Assembly (NCBI RefSeq): GCF_003351785.1
Contig: NZ_CP031230.1
Coordinates: forward strand, 3,138,501 to 3,202,500
From: Sporosarcina sp. PTS2304
Lineage (GTDB): Bacteria; Bacillota; Bacilli; Bacillales_A; Planococcaceae
Length of the DNA stretch: 64,000 nt
Reading direction: 5' to 3'
Position 1 is the stretch's first letter; every line of letters starts with the position of its first letter. The notes under the pieces were generated by a model. The model ran no database searches. It saw nothing but the letters and a program-made list of their open reading frames with translations, and was not told the DNA's origin. Below, in pieces: positions 1-9,120 of this stretch. Both the position numbers and the translations under genes were made by a program.

Positions 1-99
1 ATGGTACAGGCAACCTTTAAAAACAATCCAACACAAAAAAATCATCAATCTATCGAAGACGTGTCATACAGTGAACGCGGCTCGTTTGGTTGGCAATAA
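1..99 (+). CDS. C-terminal end of an unidentified protein (partial)
   Basis: An open frame runs from the window edge to TAA at 97-99 and is followed at once by a strong terminator, so this is probably the tail of a gene that begins outside the window. The visible 32 residues are hydrophilic and end in ERGSFGWQ. The ATG at position 1 cannot be tested as a start because no upstream sequence is visible. I do not recognise the product. Confidence 0.5.
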   Translation: MVQATFKNNPTQKNHQSIEDVSYSERGSFGWQ

Positions 100-100
100 G

Positions 101-138
101 AAAAGCAGTTACTCATCGTTTGAGTAACTGCTTTTTTG
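101..138. terminator. Bidirectional intrinsic terminator
   Basis: A 14-bp stem (AAAGCAGTTACTCA pairing with TGAGTAACTGCTTT) with a 4-nt loop ends in a T run on the + strand and has an A run on its left side. It can serve the gene ending at 99 and also transcripts arriving leftward from the MMPL gene through the repeat array. Confidence 0.85.
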
Positions 139-150
139 TGTGAGGTGGCC

Positions 151-823
151 GCGTGCTATGAGCGGAAGTCGTCATTCTATGATCAGAACCGCACGTGCTA
201 TGAGCGGAAGTCGTCATTCTATGATCGGAACCGCGCGTGCTATGAGCGGAAGTGGTCATTCTATGATCGGAACCGCGCGTGCTATGAGCGGAAGTGGTCA
301 TTCTATGATCGGAACCGCGCGTGCTATGAGCGGAAGTGGTCATTCTATGATCGGAACCGCACGTGCTATGAGCGGAAGTGGTCATTCTATGATCGGAACC
401 GCGCGTGCTATGAGCGGAAGTGGTCATTCTATGATCAGAACCGCACGTGCTATGAGCGGAAGTGGTCATTCTATGATCGGAACCGCACGTGCTATGAGCG
501 GAAGTGGTCATTCTATGATCGGAACCGCACGTGCTATGAGCGGAAGTGGTCATTCTATGATCGGAACCGCGCGTGCTATGAGCGGAAGTGGTCATTCTAT
601 GATCAGAACCGCACGTGCTATGAGCGGAAGTGGTCATTCTATGATCGGAACCGCACGTGCTATGAGCGGAAGTGGTCATTCTATGATCGGAACCGCACGT
701 GCTATGAGCGGAAGTGGTCATTCTATGATCAGAACCGCGCGTGCTATGAGCGGAAGTAGTCATTCTATGATCGGAACCGCGCGTGCTATGAGCGGAAGTG
801 GTCATTCTATGATCGGAACCTCA
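151..823 (-). repeat. CGCTCATAG tandem array 1 (32 half-units, 21-nt period)
   Basis: The core reads CTATGAGCG or CTATGATCG on the + strand, which is CGCTCATAG or CGATCATAG on the minus strand. It occurs 32 times from 156 to 807, always exactly 21 nt apart. Two alternating 12-nt spacers give a 42-bp super-unit. Because 21 is a multiple of three, every frame stays open across the array, so the long reading frames here are artefacts. The array starts 21 nt after the MMPL stop codon with no terminator in between, and ends next to the terminator at 101-138. It would therefore be the 3' untranslated part of the MMPL message. Confidence 0.95.
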
Positions 824-835
824 CACTTCATCCGT

Positions 836-2983
836 TCACTCTTCGCGCCCTCTAGATATCTGGCTGTTCGAGCGGTACAGTCCTTTACCGAATGGGAGCC
901 ACCAGTTCCATTTGCCGAATAGTTTCATCAGGCTTGGGACGAGAAGGAGCCGGATGATGGTTGCATCGATTGCGACAGCGACAGCAATGCCGACGCCGAT
1001 TTGCTTGACGGGCATGACGTCGGTGAATGCGAATGCACCTGTAAGGACGATCATGATAAGTGCGGCAGAAGTGATGACTTTACTCGTGGTAGCGAGTCCC
1101 TCTACAGTGGATTTGTCGTTATCAAATGAATACGAGAATTCCTCTTGCATGCGAGAGATTAAAAATACTTCATAGTCCATACTCAAACCGAAGACGAGAC
1201 TGAAGACGATGACGGGAATGATGAGCGCCACCGTGCCAGGATGCAGCCCAAAATGACCGTATTGGAAAATGTACACTAAGATTCCGAATGTGGCAGAGAG
1301 TCCTAAAATATTCATCAAAATCGCTTTGATCGGGATGATTAACGATCGAAATGCGACTAATAAGATGAAAAATGTGGAAACAACAATAATAAGCAAGACG
1401 TAGACGATGTGATCTGCAATTTCATCGAAAATTTCTTGGTTGAAACGTGGCTCTCCGCCAATCAGCAAGTTCCAGTCGGCTGTAGCGGACCAGTCACGTA
1501 CCCAATCTTGGGCTTCATTTGAACTGCCGGCTGCGCGTAAGGTGACGGGAATCAGCAGTCGGTTCGTGTCGGTCAACTCTTTTAATAATGGATTTAGCTG
1601 ATCATATAGCGGAGGCACTTTTAGCCGGTTTTCCCACTCGGCTGGTGTTTCGATGCCGCTAAGAGTGAAGATCGTCGAAACGTCCTTTACTAATGAGTCC
1701 TCCGTTAACTGGTCTTGAAGTGTTTTCATCGCGTTAAGGCCTTCAGTCGTTTTCCATCCACCTTCACGTTCAGCCAATATATAGACGGTACTTTCCGCAT
1801 CAAGTTCGAATGTCTCTTGCATTTTTTCGAAGGCGGTACGGGTGTCGAATGACTCTGGCAATGAATCAATTTGGGGAATTGTCAGTTCCATATTGCGTAC
1901 AGGAATAACTGCGATCGCTAGCAGCACAAACGCTACGAGAGCAATGGTTACAGGTCTTTTAATGACACCGTTCGCAAACTTGCGCCAGCCATTCGCATCT
2001 TCTGTGTGATCTTTCAGCAATCGCCCTTTATGAATTCGTTCGCCTAACACTAAAAGAACTGCCGGCAATAAAGTGAGTGAAGAAATAACGGCCATGCCGA
2101 CGACGATCATACCGCCAACCGCGATATTCATGAAAATATCCACTCGAATAAGCAACATGGCGCCGAGTCCGATAAAGACACAGATCGCGGAGAAAATAAT
2201 CGAGCGGCCCGCTGTGCGGATCGTCATAATAATAGAATCCACGATAGATTGCTTTTTTAATTCTTCGCGGTAACGGCTGATGAACAACAACGCAAAGTCG
2301 ATACTTAGTGCCAGCCCGAGCATAGGGACGATATTGAGCACGAAAATGGACAGCTCCACTTGATTGCCTAGTATTCCCATCACACCTAACGTAGACACAA
2401 CGGTACCGATTCCTACAATTAAAGGAACGAACGAAGCGACGATTGTGCCGAATGCGAACAGCAAAACGATGATTGCAATCGGCAAGCCAATAGCCTCCGC
2501 AGTCATCAAATCACGCTGACTTGCCTGATTGACGTCATGTTCAAATGCACCACCGCCTGTTAGGACGATACCTTCCTCTTTGGCAAATGAAGCGCGAATG
2601 TCTGAAACGACTTGCGGCATATTATCGGGTGCTTCATTGAAATGTAAGAGTGCATAAGATAAATCATTCGTATATTGTGCGTCTTCCGCTAACGGAGAAA
2701 CGATTTCCGACGCAATGTGAAGCGTATCCAGTCTTTCTAAAGTAGCATCGATTTCGGCATCGGTTTTCCCATCGAATACGATCAACAATGACTCAGCAGG
2801 CAAGCCGAAATCTTCCGAGATGATCTTCATGACTTTTTCATGTTCGCCATCGACTCTAAATCCATCTCCTGCTAAAAGACCGGGAAGTTGAATGGCAAAG
2901 TACGTCATGATGCCGAAAAAGACAAGCCAGAAAGCAAGAATCCACTTATAAGACGTAGTGACAAACTTTGCGAATGGCAGCAA
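836..2983 (-). CDS. MMPL/RND-family membrane transporter (YdfJ-like)
   Basis: This 715-residue membrane protein has the two-fold MMPL layout: a first membrane segment, an extracytoplasmic domain, a block of helices carrying ALSIDFALLFISRYREE near residue 240, a second soluble domain, and a second block carrying FGLSMDYEVFLISRM near residue 600. The acidic residues inside these helices are the usual proton-relay positions of RND/MMPL exporters. Family members export lipids or hydrophobic compounds; the substrate here is unknown. I place the start at a TTG (2981-2983) because AAAGGAGG sits 7 nt upstream, whereas the in-frame ATG 33 nt further upstream has no ribosome site. The length is close to that of B. 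subtilis YdfJ. Confidence 0.9.
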   Translation of the reverse strand: MLPFAKFVTTSYKWILAFWLVFFGIMTYFAIQLPGLLAGDGFRVDGEHEKVMKIISEDFGLPAESLLIVFDGKTDAEIDATLERLDTLHIASEIVSPLAEDAQYTNDLSYALLHFNEAPDNMPQVVSDIRASFAKEEGIVLTGGGAFEHDVNQASQRDLMTAEAIGLPIAIIVLLFAFGTIVASFVPLIVGIGTVVSTLGVMGILGNQVELSIFVLNIVPMLGLALSIDFALLFISRYREELKKQSIVDSIIMTIRTAGRSIIFSAICVFIGLGAMLLIRVDIFMNIAVGGMIVVGMAVISSLTLLPAVLLVLGERIHKGRLLKDHTEDANGWRKFANGVIKRPVTIALVAFVLLAIAVIPVRNMELTIPQIDSLPESFDTRTAFEKMQETFELDAESTVYILAEREGGWKTTEGLNAMKTLQDQLTEDSLVKDVSTIFTLSGIETPAEWENRLKVPPLYDQLNPLLKELTDTNRLLIPVTLRAAGSSNEAQDWVRDWSATADWNLLIGGEPRFNQEIFDEIADHIVYVLLIIVVSTFFILLVAFRSLIIPIKAILMNILGLSATFGILVYIFQYGHFGLHPGTVALIIPVIVFSLVFGLSMDYEVFLISRMQEEFSYSFDNDKSTVEGLATTSKVITSAALIMIVLTGAFAFTDVMPVKQIGVGIAVAVAIDATIIRLLLVPSLMKLFGKWNWWLPFGKGLYRSNSQISRGREE

Positions 2984-3079
2984 TGTAGTTCCTCCTTTTC
3001 CTATGTATTGGGTCATATTGTATGTTCATCATAACGAAAAACGTACAGAATGTCTTATGGAAATAAGAAAAGAAATGCA

Positions 3080-3115
3080 CAAAAAAACCACTCCCTAAAA
3101 GGAAGTGGTTTGTGA
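3080..3115 (-). terminator. Intrinsic terminator of the cold shock gene
   Basis: On the minus strand, AAACCACTTCC and GGGAGTGGTTT form a stem followed by a T run, just after the cold shock stop codon. Confidence 0.8.
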
Positions 3116-3122
3116 AGTTAAA

Positions 3123-3323
3123 TTAGTTTTTAGTTACGTTAGTAGCTTGAAGTCCGCGCTGACCTTGTTCGATCTCGAATGATACTTCTTGACCTTCTTC
3201 AAGTGTTTTGAACCCGTCGCCTTGGATAGCTGAGAAGTGTACGAATACGTCGTCGCCATCTTCACGTTCGATGAAGCCATAACCTTTTTCTGCGTTAAAC
3301 CATTTTACTTTACCTTGTTCCAT
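3123..3323 (-). CDS. cspB: Cold shock protein (CspA/CspB family)
   Basis: This 66-residue single cold-shock-domain protein carries both RNA-binding motifs, KGYGFIE (RNP1) near residue 15 and VFVHFSAI (RNP2) near residue 27. The family binds single-stranded RNA and DNA and acts as an RNA chaperone in the cytoplasm. The ATG at 3323 is chosen because AAGGAGG lies 7-8 nt upstream and the length matches B. subtilis CspB and CspD exactly. A near-consensus promoter at 3442-3470 implies a leader of about 110 nt, as expected for cold shock mRNAs. A terminator follows, so the gene is monocistronic. The paralogue symbol (cspB versus cspD) is not certain. Confidence 0.95.
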   Translation of the reverse strand: MEQGKVKWFNAEKGYGFIEREDGDDVFVHFSAIQGDGFKTLEEGQEVSFEIEQGQRGLQATNVTKN

Positions 3324-3441
3324 GTTTGTTTCCTCCTTGTGTACGGTTGTGTACACATTGTATTACTATCCTTGCTCAATTTCTTAAAAACGGTCGAGAT
3401 GAAATCATTGACCTTGCGTCGAACAAAAATAATTCTTCTTT

Positions 3442-3470
3442 ATCATACCAAGTATTGTTAAAGATTGCAA
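3442..3470 (-). promoter_or_regulatory. SigA-type promoter of the cold shock gene
   Basis: On the minus strand, TTGCAA (-35) and TATGAT (-10) are separated by exactly 17 nt. Initiation near 3434 would leave an untranslated leader of roughly 110 nt before the Csp start. Confidence 0.75.
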
Positions 3471-3479
3471 GTTAAAATA

Positions 3480-4478
3480 TTATAAGAAGAGTGCGAATAG
3501 TTTATAAACAATAGCCGCCACGATAGCTGAAATGGGCATTGTGATGACCCAAGTGAAGACGATTCTCTGCGCCACGCCCCACTTTACACCTTTAAAACGC
3601 TGTGCAGATCCCACTCCCATAATAGAAGAAGAAATCACGTGTGTCGTGCTGACTGGCAAGTGAAGAAGGGTGGCGCCGAAAATGATTATGGCAGAATTCA
3701 AGTCAGCTGCTATGCCGTGAATCGGTCGGATTTTCATGATTTTGCCGCCGACAGTTTTGATGATTTTATAGCCGCCGATTGACGTGCCAAGTCCCATTGC
3801 GGTAGCTGCTGCGATACGCACCCACAGCTGGATGTCATCGGACGTTTGCAATTCCGCAGCGATCAAAGCCATCGTCATAATTCCCATTGCTTTTTGTGCA
3901 TCATTCGTTCCGTGCGTGAATGATTGAATAGCCGCTGTGGCGATTTGCATATAACGAATTCGTCGATTGGCTTTAAATAAATTTCGATTCTTTAATACCG
4001 TCCGTAAAATACTCATCACGATAAATCCGCCGACAAGCGCAATGAAAGGTGATAAGAGAAGGGCTTGAATGATCTTGATGAAGCCGCCGTAATTTAAAAT
4101 GCCGAATCCAGCCGCCGCAATAGCAGCCCCTGCGATGGAACCGATCAAAGCATGCGATGAACTGGAAGGGATGCCGAAATACCACGTAACTAAGTTCCAA
4201 ATGATAGCGGAAACGAGTGCTGCTAAAATGACGAGGGAGCCGTTATCCAGCGTAAACGGATCGACGATATCTTTTGTGATCGTCTTGGCCACCCCTGTAA
4301 ATGTCATAGCACCGACAAAGTTCATAACCGCCGCCATCATAACGGCTGTGCGCGGTTTTAAAGCACGGGTCGAGACAGATGTGGCAATTGCGTTCGCTGT
4401 ATCGTGAAATCCATTGATGAAGTCGAATGCTAAAGCGAACACGACCACGAGAATGGTCAATAGAAGAATCGTATCCAT
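3480..4478 (-). CDS. pit: PiT-family inorganic phosphate transporter
   Basis: This 332-residue polytopic membrane protein has two inverted family signatures: NGFHDTANAIAT near residue 24 and THGTNDAQKAMGIM near residue 190. PiT proteins import phosphate (often as a metal-phosphate complex) with cations. It lies 13 nt after the DUF47/PhoU-like gene on the same strand, the usual arrangement in Bacillales. The start is either ATG (4478) or the TTG immediately before it; AAGGAG is 6-9 nt upstream of both. Confidence 0.93.
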   Translation of the reverse strand: MDTILLLTILVVVFALAFDFINGFHDTANAIATSVSTRALKPRTAVMMAAVMNFVGAMTFTGVAKTITKDIVDPFTLDNGSLVILAALVSAIIWNLVTWYFGIPSSSSHALIGSIAGAAIAAAGFGILNYGGFIKIIQALLLSPFIALVGGFIVMSILRTVLKNRNLFKANRRIRYMQIATAAIQSFTHGTNDAQKAMGIMTMALIAAELQTSDDIQLWVRIAAATAMGLGTSIGGYKIIKTVGGKIMKIRPIHGIAADLNSAIIIFGATLLHLPVSTTHVISSSIMGVGSAQRFKGVKWGVAQRIVFTWVITMPISAIVAAIVYKLFALFL

Positions 4479-4491
4479 CAATCAGTGCTCC

Positions 4492-5112
4492 TTATGCGTT
4501 GCGCATGATGATTGTTTCGATATTATTTGCGACGTCCTGACAATAATCTGCGATATCTTCCAGCAACTCATACAAATCTTTTAGCTGAATGATACGAATA
4601 GGATCTTTTTCATTTAAAAATAATTGTTTAATCGATGTGCGCAACACTTCATCGCAAATACGCTCATATTCCTTTATTTGCACAGCATGCGTACGCATCT
4701 CGACTAGTTTTTTCTTCGTTAATAACTCCATGGCCGCAACGATTTCATCGGTACTTTTCATAATATTTTCGATAAACGTCTGCATGTATTCATCTATTTC
4801 AATGAAAGAAAACATTTCCAGATTGGCAAAATAATGTTCGATACCGTCCAAAATATCATCCATTGTAATAGCGATTTCCAAAATATCTTCTCGTTCGATA
4901 GGTGTGATAAACGACGCATTCAGTTTCGTAATCAGTTCATGAATCAATGTATCACCGGACGTTTCATATGCTTTCATGCGCGTGCTGACTTCCTGCAAAT
5001 CAGCGATGCTTTCTACTTTACAGTCATTGGCATAATGCATCGATTGTTGAACGTGCAGAGCGATATCTAATAAGGCAGTGAAAAAAGGATCTGTTTTACG
5101 TTGACCTAACAT
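4492..5112 (-). CDS. ykaA: DUF47/PhoU-like accessory protein of the Pit transporter
   Basis: This 206-residue, almost entirely helical soluble protein belongs to the DUF47 (TIGR00153, PhoU-like) family. Conserved acidic stretches such as EREDILEIAITMDDILDGIE (near residues 72-91) are typical of the metal-binding sites of PhoU bundles. Family members are encoded next to Pit transporters and are thought to control them. I choose ATG 5112 because GGAGG lies 7 nt upstream and the length fits B. subtilis YkaA; a longer frame to 5157 lacks this support. Cotranscribed with pit. Confidence 0.9.
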   Translation of the reverse strand: MLGQRKTDPFFTALLDIALHVQQSMHYANDCKVESIADLQEVSTRMKAYETSGDTLIHELITKLNASFITPIEREDILEIAITMDDILDGIEHYFANLEMFSFIEIDEYMQTFIENIMKSTDEIVAAMELLTKKKLVEMRTHAVQIKEYERICDEVLRTSIKQLFLNEKDPIRIIQLKDLYELLEDIADYCQDVANNIETIIMRNA

Positions 5113-5222
5113 GTAGCTACCTCCATCTATTATTGGCATCAATCGTTTATCCATCATACCAAAAGAAATACGTAAAAGGATAGCGAATGGTGTGAGGAAT
5201 TGACTTTATATAAGAAGAAGTT

Positions 5223-5252
5223 TTGTATACAGAAATTAATTCGTGCTAGAAT
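5223..5252 (+). promoter_or_regulatory. Candidate extended -10 promoter for the MFS exporter
   Basis: TTGTAT and TAGAAT are 18 nt apart and the -10 is preceded by TGC (extended -10). Initiation near 5260 would exclude the long upstream in-frame starts and favour the ATG at 5287 (or 5272). Confidence 0.5.
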
Positions 5253-5286
5253 GAATGAATTATTAATAGAAATGAGTTTTGTCCAC

Positions 5287-6498
5287 ATGGAAAATCAATT
5301 ACAAAAGAGTGTGCCGTTGCCGACGGTTTGGCTTGTCATGTTGCTTGGATCGCTGACGGCATTTGGTCCGTTGTCGATGGATATGTATTTGCCTGGATTG
5401 CCGGTTGTGGCGGAGGATTTAAGTGCCTCTACGTCTCTAGTTCAGTTGAGTTTGACGGCTTGTTTAGTCGGCTTGGGTGCGGGACAATTAGTGTTTGGAC
5501 CGATGAGTGATATTTACGGCAGACGAAAGCCGCTGGTCATTAATTTGCTAGTGTATGCGGCAGCTTCTGTGCTTTGTGCGTTCAGTGTCAACATTTGGGT
5601 GTTCATCTTCTTGCGTTTCGTTCAAGGGATGACGGGGGCTGCGGGAATTGTCATCGCGCGGGCTTGTGCACGTGATTTATACGTAGGGAAAGAATTGACG
5701 AAGTTTATGGCGCTGTTGTCGATTGTCAGCGGGGCCGCTCCCATTCTTGCGCCGATTGCAGGAGGAGTCGTGTTGAGCTTCACGTCTTGGCAGGTCGTTT
5801 TCTTCATTTTAGGCGGGATTGGGTTCGTTATGTTCTTGGCGACGTTGTGGTTCTTGCCGGATACATTGCCTGTCGAACAGCGTGCAGAGGCGGGTATGCT
5901 TTCAGTCGTCAAAACGTTTGGCAGTTTAGTGAAGGACCCGTGGTTTATAAGTATCGCGCTGACATCGGGCTTTATCATGTCCAGCATGTTCGCATATATC
6001 GCAGGGTCACCGTTCGTTTTGCAAAATATATACGGTGTCAATGCGCAGCAATTTTCTCTGTTCTTTGCGCTCAACGGCATCGGGATCATTATCGCGGCTC
6101 AGTTAACGGGGCGTTTGGCCGGGAGAATTGAGGAAGTGAAGTTTTTGCGGACGGGCGTGCTTCTGTCGTTTTCAGGCAGTATTTTATTGGCGCTGGTCGT
6201 CTGGAATGAATGGTCCTTACCGTTTATCGCGATTGCATTGTTCATGATCGTCTCGAGTGTCGGGATGGTTTCTACCGCTTCTTTTTCATTGGCGATGCAA
6301 AGCCAGGGGAAATCAGCAGGTAGCGCGGCTGCATTTCTAGGGTTATTGCCTTTTGTCGGTGGTGCCATTGTTTCTCCGCTAGTCGGTCTAGCCGGCGATC
6401 AATCTGCCGCGCCGCTCGCTATAGTCGTTTTCGTCTGTAGCAGTTGTGCGATTTTATTGTTCTTCTTTGTTATCAGAAAAGCTTCTAACCCTTTTTAA
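5287..6498 (+). CDS. Bcr/CflA-family multidrug efflux MFS transporter
   Basis: This 403-residue protein has 12 predicted membrane helices. The first-helix motif GPLSMDMYLPGLPVVAEDL and the loop 2-3 motif FGPMSDIYGRRKPL are diagnostic of the Bcr/CflA subfamily of drug:H+ antiporters. The frame is open further upstream to 5200, but a promoter-like sequence lies inside that extension, so I place the start at the ATG encoding MENQLQ. No strong Shine-Dalgarno is visible there, which leaves the start uncertain. The substrate cannot be read from sequence. Confidence 0.88.
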   Translation: MENQLQKSVPLPTVWLVMLLGSLTAFGPLSMDMYLPGLPVVAEDLSASTSLVQLSLTACLVGLGAGQLVFGPMSDIYGRRKPLVINLLVYAAASVLCAFSVNIWVFIFLRFVQGMTGAAGIVIARACARDLYVGKELTKFMALLSIVSGAAPILAPIAGGVVLSFTSWQVVFFILGGIGFVMFLATLWFLPDTLPVEQRAEAGMLSVVKTFGSLVKDPWFISIALTSGFIMSSMFAYIAGSPFVLQNIYGVNAQQFSLFFALNGIGIIIAAQLTGRLAGRIEEVKFLRTGVLLSFSGSILLALVVWNEWSLPFIAIALFMIVSSVGMVSTASFSLAMQSQGKSAGSAAAFLGLLPFVGGAIVSPLVGLAGDQSAAPLAIVVFVCSSCAILLFFFVIRKASNPF

Positions 6499-6567
6499 TT
6501 CAAATTTTCTCATAAATAAGGCATGATAGAGAAAGAGTCTGATTACAATTTCGAGAGGTGGATGAAA

Positions 6568-7950
6568 ATGGAATATCGTATAGAACATGACACGTTCGGA
6601 GAAATACAAGTACCTGCAGACAAATTATGGGGGGCGCAAACACAGCGTAGTAAGCAGAACTTCAAAATCGGTGGCGAACATATTCCGCTTGGTGTCATTC
6701 AAGCATTTGCCCATTTAAAGAAATCAGCAGCGATTGCGAGTCATTCATTCGGCAACTTATCGGAAGCGAAGATGAAAGCGATCAAAACTGCAGCTGAAGA
6801 AGTAATCGAAGGCAAGTGGGACGAGCATTTCCCGTTAGTCGTTTGGCAAACAGGAAGTGGTACACAATCCAATATGAATATGAACGAAGTGTTAGCAAAT
6901 CGTGGCAATCAGCTGTTGGAAGAGTGGGGCGAGGAAGAGCGTCTGCACCCGAACGACGATGTCAATAAATCTCAGAGTTCGAATGACACATTCCCGACAG
7001 CGCTTCATGTAGCGGGTGTCATTGCGGTAGAGCGTGAAGTGTTGCCGGCAATCGATAAGCTGAAAAAGACATTGCATCAGAAATCCGAAGACTTTATGGA
7101 CATTATCAAAATTGGCCGGACGCACTTGCAAGATGCGACTCCGTTGACATTGGGACAAGAAATCAGTGGCTGGCACCGAATGTTGGAAAAAACGCGCAGT
7201 ATGCTTGAAATTAGTGTGGAATCAATGAAAGAGCTTGCGATCGGTGGAACGGCAGTCGGTACAGGACTCAATGCACCAGCAGGCTTCGGTGATAAAGTGG
7301 CAGAAGAAATTTCGAAGTCTGTCGGTATCGACTTCACTTCAGCGACAAATAAGTTCCACGCACTGACAAGTTACGATGAAGTCGTTTATACACACGGCGC
7401 GCTCAAAGCGTTGGCAGCAGATTTGATGAAAGTGGCGAATGACGTCCGTTGGCTGGCAAGTGGTCCACGCTCAGGAATCGGTGAAATTACGATTCCGGAA
7501 AACGAGCCGGGCAGTTCGATTATGCCAGGGAAAGTGAATCCGACACAAAGTGAAGCGTTGACGATGGTCGTGGCCCAAGTGATGGGGAATGATGCAACGA
7601 TCGGTTTCGCAGCGAGTCAGGGGAACTTTGAGCTTAACGTCTTTAAGCCGGTTATCATTTACAACTTCCTGCAATCTGCCAAATTATTAGCAGACGGTAT
7701 GATCAGTTTCAACGATAATTGTGCAGTCGGTATCGAGCCGAATCGTGAAGAGATTGACAATAAAGTAAAGAATTCATTGATGCTAGTGACAGCGTTAAAT
7801 CCGTATATTGGCTATGAAAATGCAGCGAAAATTGCGAAGAAAGCCCATAAAGAAGGCACAACACTAAAAGAAGCCGCTTTGTCTACGGGTTTACTGACAG
7901 AAGAGCAGTTTGACGAATACGTAGACCCAAGCAAAATGACAGGAAATTAA
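6568..7950 (+). CDS. fumC: Class II fumarate hydratase
   Basis: This 460-residue enzyme of the TCA cycle interconverts fumarate and malate. It belongs to the iron-independent class II group of the aspartase/fumarase superfamily. The substrate-binding stretches [14 protein letters not shown] and [13 protein letters not shown] and the signature [15 protein letters not shown] are all intact. The start at ATG 6568 gives the N-terminus [13 protein letters not shown], as in B. subtilis CitG/FumC, with AGAGGTGG just upstream; a longer frame to 6523 is not supported. It appears monocistronic. Confidence 0.97.
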   Translation: MEYRIEHDTFGEIQVPADKLWGAQTQRSKQNFKIGGEHIPLGVIQAFAHLKKSAAIASHSFGNLSEAKMKAIKTAAEEVIEGKWDEHFPLVVWQTGSGTQSNMNMNEVLANRGNQLLEEWGEEERLHPNDDVNKSQSSNDTFPTALHVAGVIAVEREVLPAIDKLKKTLHQKSEDFMDIIKIGRTHLQDATPLTLGQEISGWHRMLEKTRSMLEISVESMKELAIGGTAVGTGLNAPAGFGDKVAEEISKSVGIDFTSATNKFHALTSYDEVVYTHGALKALAADLMKVANDVRWLASGPRSGIGEITIPENEPGSSIMPGKVNPTQSEALTMVVAQVMGNDATIGFAASQGNFELNVFKPVIIYNFLQSAKLLADGMISFNDNCAVGIEPNREEIDNKVKNSLMLVTALNPYIGYENAAKIAKKAHKEGTTLKEAALSTGLLTEEQFDEYVDPSKMTGN

Positions 7951-8038
7951 TAATTTGTCATAAGATTGTGCGCGTGTGTTCGCAATGAATCGAGTATACT
8001 GAAGTTATTACGTTCACACGAAGGAGTTTCAACTAGCT

Positions 8039-8563
8039 ATGAATAAGAAAATACTTGCGGCATTGGCGGCGCTCACTTTGGCGTTGGCGGCTTGTGGAAA
8101 TGGTGCGACGGAAAAACCCGAAGAAGTCGATCCTCAAGATGTACGTGCTGAAGCTGGTCATGATCATACAGAACATCTTCCGAATGGTGATTTGCAAGAA
8201 GTGACTGCTTCAGCGGATATTTTGCCATCGTTTTTAGATGATAAGCCTGAAGATATGCGTATGGTTTACCAAGTGGCAGGCAAAGCGACGGATATTTTGG
8301 AGTATATGCCTTGCTACTGCGGCTGTGGCGATAGCGCGGGCCATAAGAGTAACTTGAATTGCTTCCTGGACGAAGTGCGTGAAGACGGTTCCGTTGTCTG
8401 GGACGATCATGGCACACGCTGCTTGGTTTGTCTGGAGATTGCAGTGAAATCTGTGCAGATGAAGCAAGACGGCAAATCCATGAAAGAAATCCGCGATGCC
8501 ATTGATGCGGAGTACGGCAATGGAAATTATGCAAAGCCAACAGATACACCAATGCCAGCTTAA
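8039..8563 (+). CDS. PCYCGC-motif lipoprotein
   Basis: This 174-residue secreted protein has a lipoprotein signal peptide (LALAAC, lipidation Cys about residue 19), a His-rich stretch (AGHDHTEH), and the family motif MPCYCGCGDSAGHKS near residue 94 followed by further cysteines (NCF, CLVC). It matches the PCYCGC domain family (PF13798) of Bacillales. The six or more Cys residues suggest metal or cofactor binding outside the membrane, but the function is unknown. AAGGAG is 12 nt upstream of the ATG. A terminator follows directly. Confidence 0.9.
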   Translation: MNKKILAALAALTLALAACGNGATEKPEEVDPQDVRAEAGHDHTEHLPNGDLQEVTASADILPSFLDDKPEDMRMVYQVAGKATDILEYMPCYCGCGDSAGHKSNLNCFLDEVREDGSVVWDDHGTRCLVCLEIAVKSVQMKQDGKSMKEIRDAIDAEYGNGNYAKPTDTPMPA

Positions 8564-8576
8564 TCGCAACCAGTTC

Positions 8577-8611
8577 ACCCCCCTTTCCTTTTTAGGAAAG
8601 GGGGTGTTTTC
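8577..8611 (+). terminator. Intrinsic terminator
   Basis: CACCCCCCTTTCC and GGAAAGGGGGTG form a long GC-rich stem followed by TTTT. It separates the lipoprotein gene from repeat array 2. Confidence 0.9.
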
Positions 8612-8614
8612 ATT

Positions 8615-9020
8615 GAAGCATGTGTTGTCGCGCTCATAGGGTGAGTGTTTCCGCTCATAGCGTGTGTTGTCGCGCTCATAGGGAGAGTGTTTCCGCTCAT
8701 AGCATGCGTTGTCGCGCTCATAGGGTGAGTGTTTCCGCTCATAGCACGCGTTGTCGCGCTCATAGGAAGAGTGTTTCCGCTCATAGCATGCGTTGTCGCG
8801 CTCATAGGGAGAGTGTTTCCGCTCATAGCATGCGTTGTCGCGCTCATAGGGTGAGTGTTTCCGCTCATAGCACGCGTTGTCGCGCTCATAGGGCGAGTGT
8901 TTCCGCTCATAGCATGCGTTGTCGCGCTCATAGGAGGAGTGTTTCCGCTCATAGCATGCGTTGTCGCGCTCATAGGAAGAGTGTTTCCGCTCATAGCATT
9001 CGTCGCGACGCTCATAGAAA
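8615..9020 (+). repeat. CGCTCATAG tandem array 2 (19 half-units, 21-nt period)
   Basis: CGCTCATAG occurs 19 times between 8631 and 9017, every copy exactly 21 nt from the next. Two alternating spacers (about GGNGAGTGTTTC and CATGCGTTGTCG) make a 42-bp super-unit. The spacers differ from those of the other arrays while the core is the same. It lies 3' of the PCYCGC gene, after that gene's terminator, with the core on the coding strand. Open frames across it are a by-product of the 21-nt period. Confidence 0.95.
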
Positions 9021-9063
9021 TCAACTCTCGCCACACATAACTCATTCAAATCTTCTCGTTTTA

Positions 9064-9091
9064 TTGGAAAATGAAAAGGGTATGGTATAAT
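9064..9091 (+). promoter_or_regulatory. Promoter of the GNAT/Dph6-like operon
   Basis: TTGGAA and TATAAT are 16 nt apart, with TGG directly before the -10 (extended -10). It lies 30 nt upstream of the GNAT start and just downstream of array 2. Confidence 0.75.
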
Positions 9092-9120
9092 TTAGTTAAA
9101 TTAGGCAGGAGGGGATTCTG

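Noticed and set aside
113-922. Long open frames on both strands encoding repetitive proteins across array 1 (and likewise across arrays 2, 3 and 4)
   Set aside because: The period of 21 nt keeps every frame open. Several frames on both strands are equally long, none has a ribosome site, and the conserved unit is the DNA core, not one peptide.
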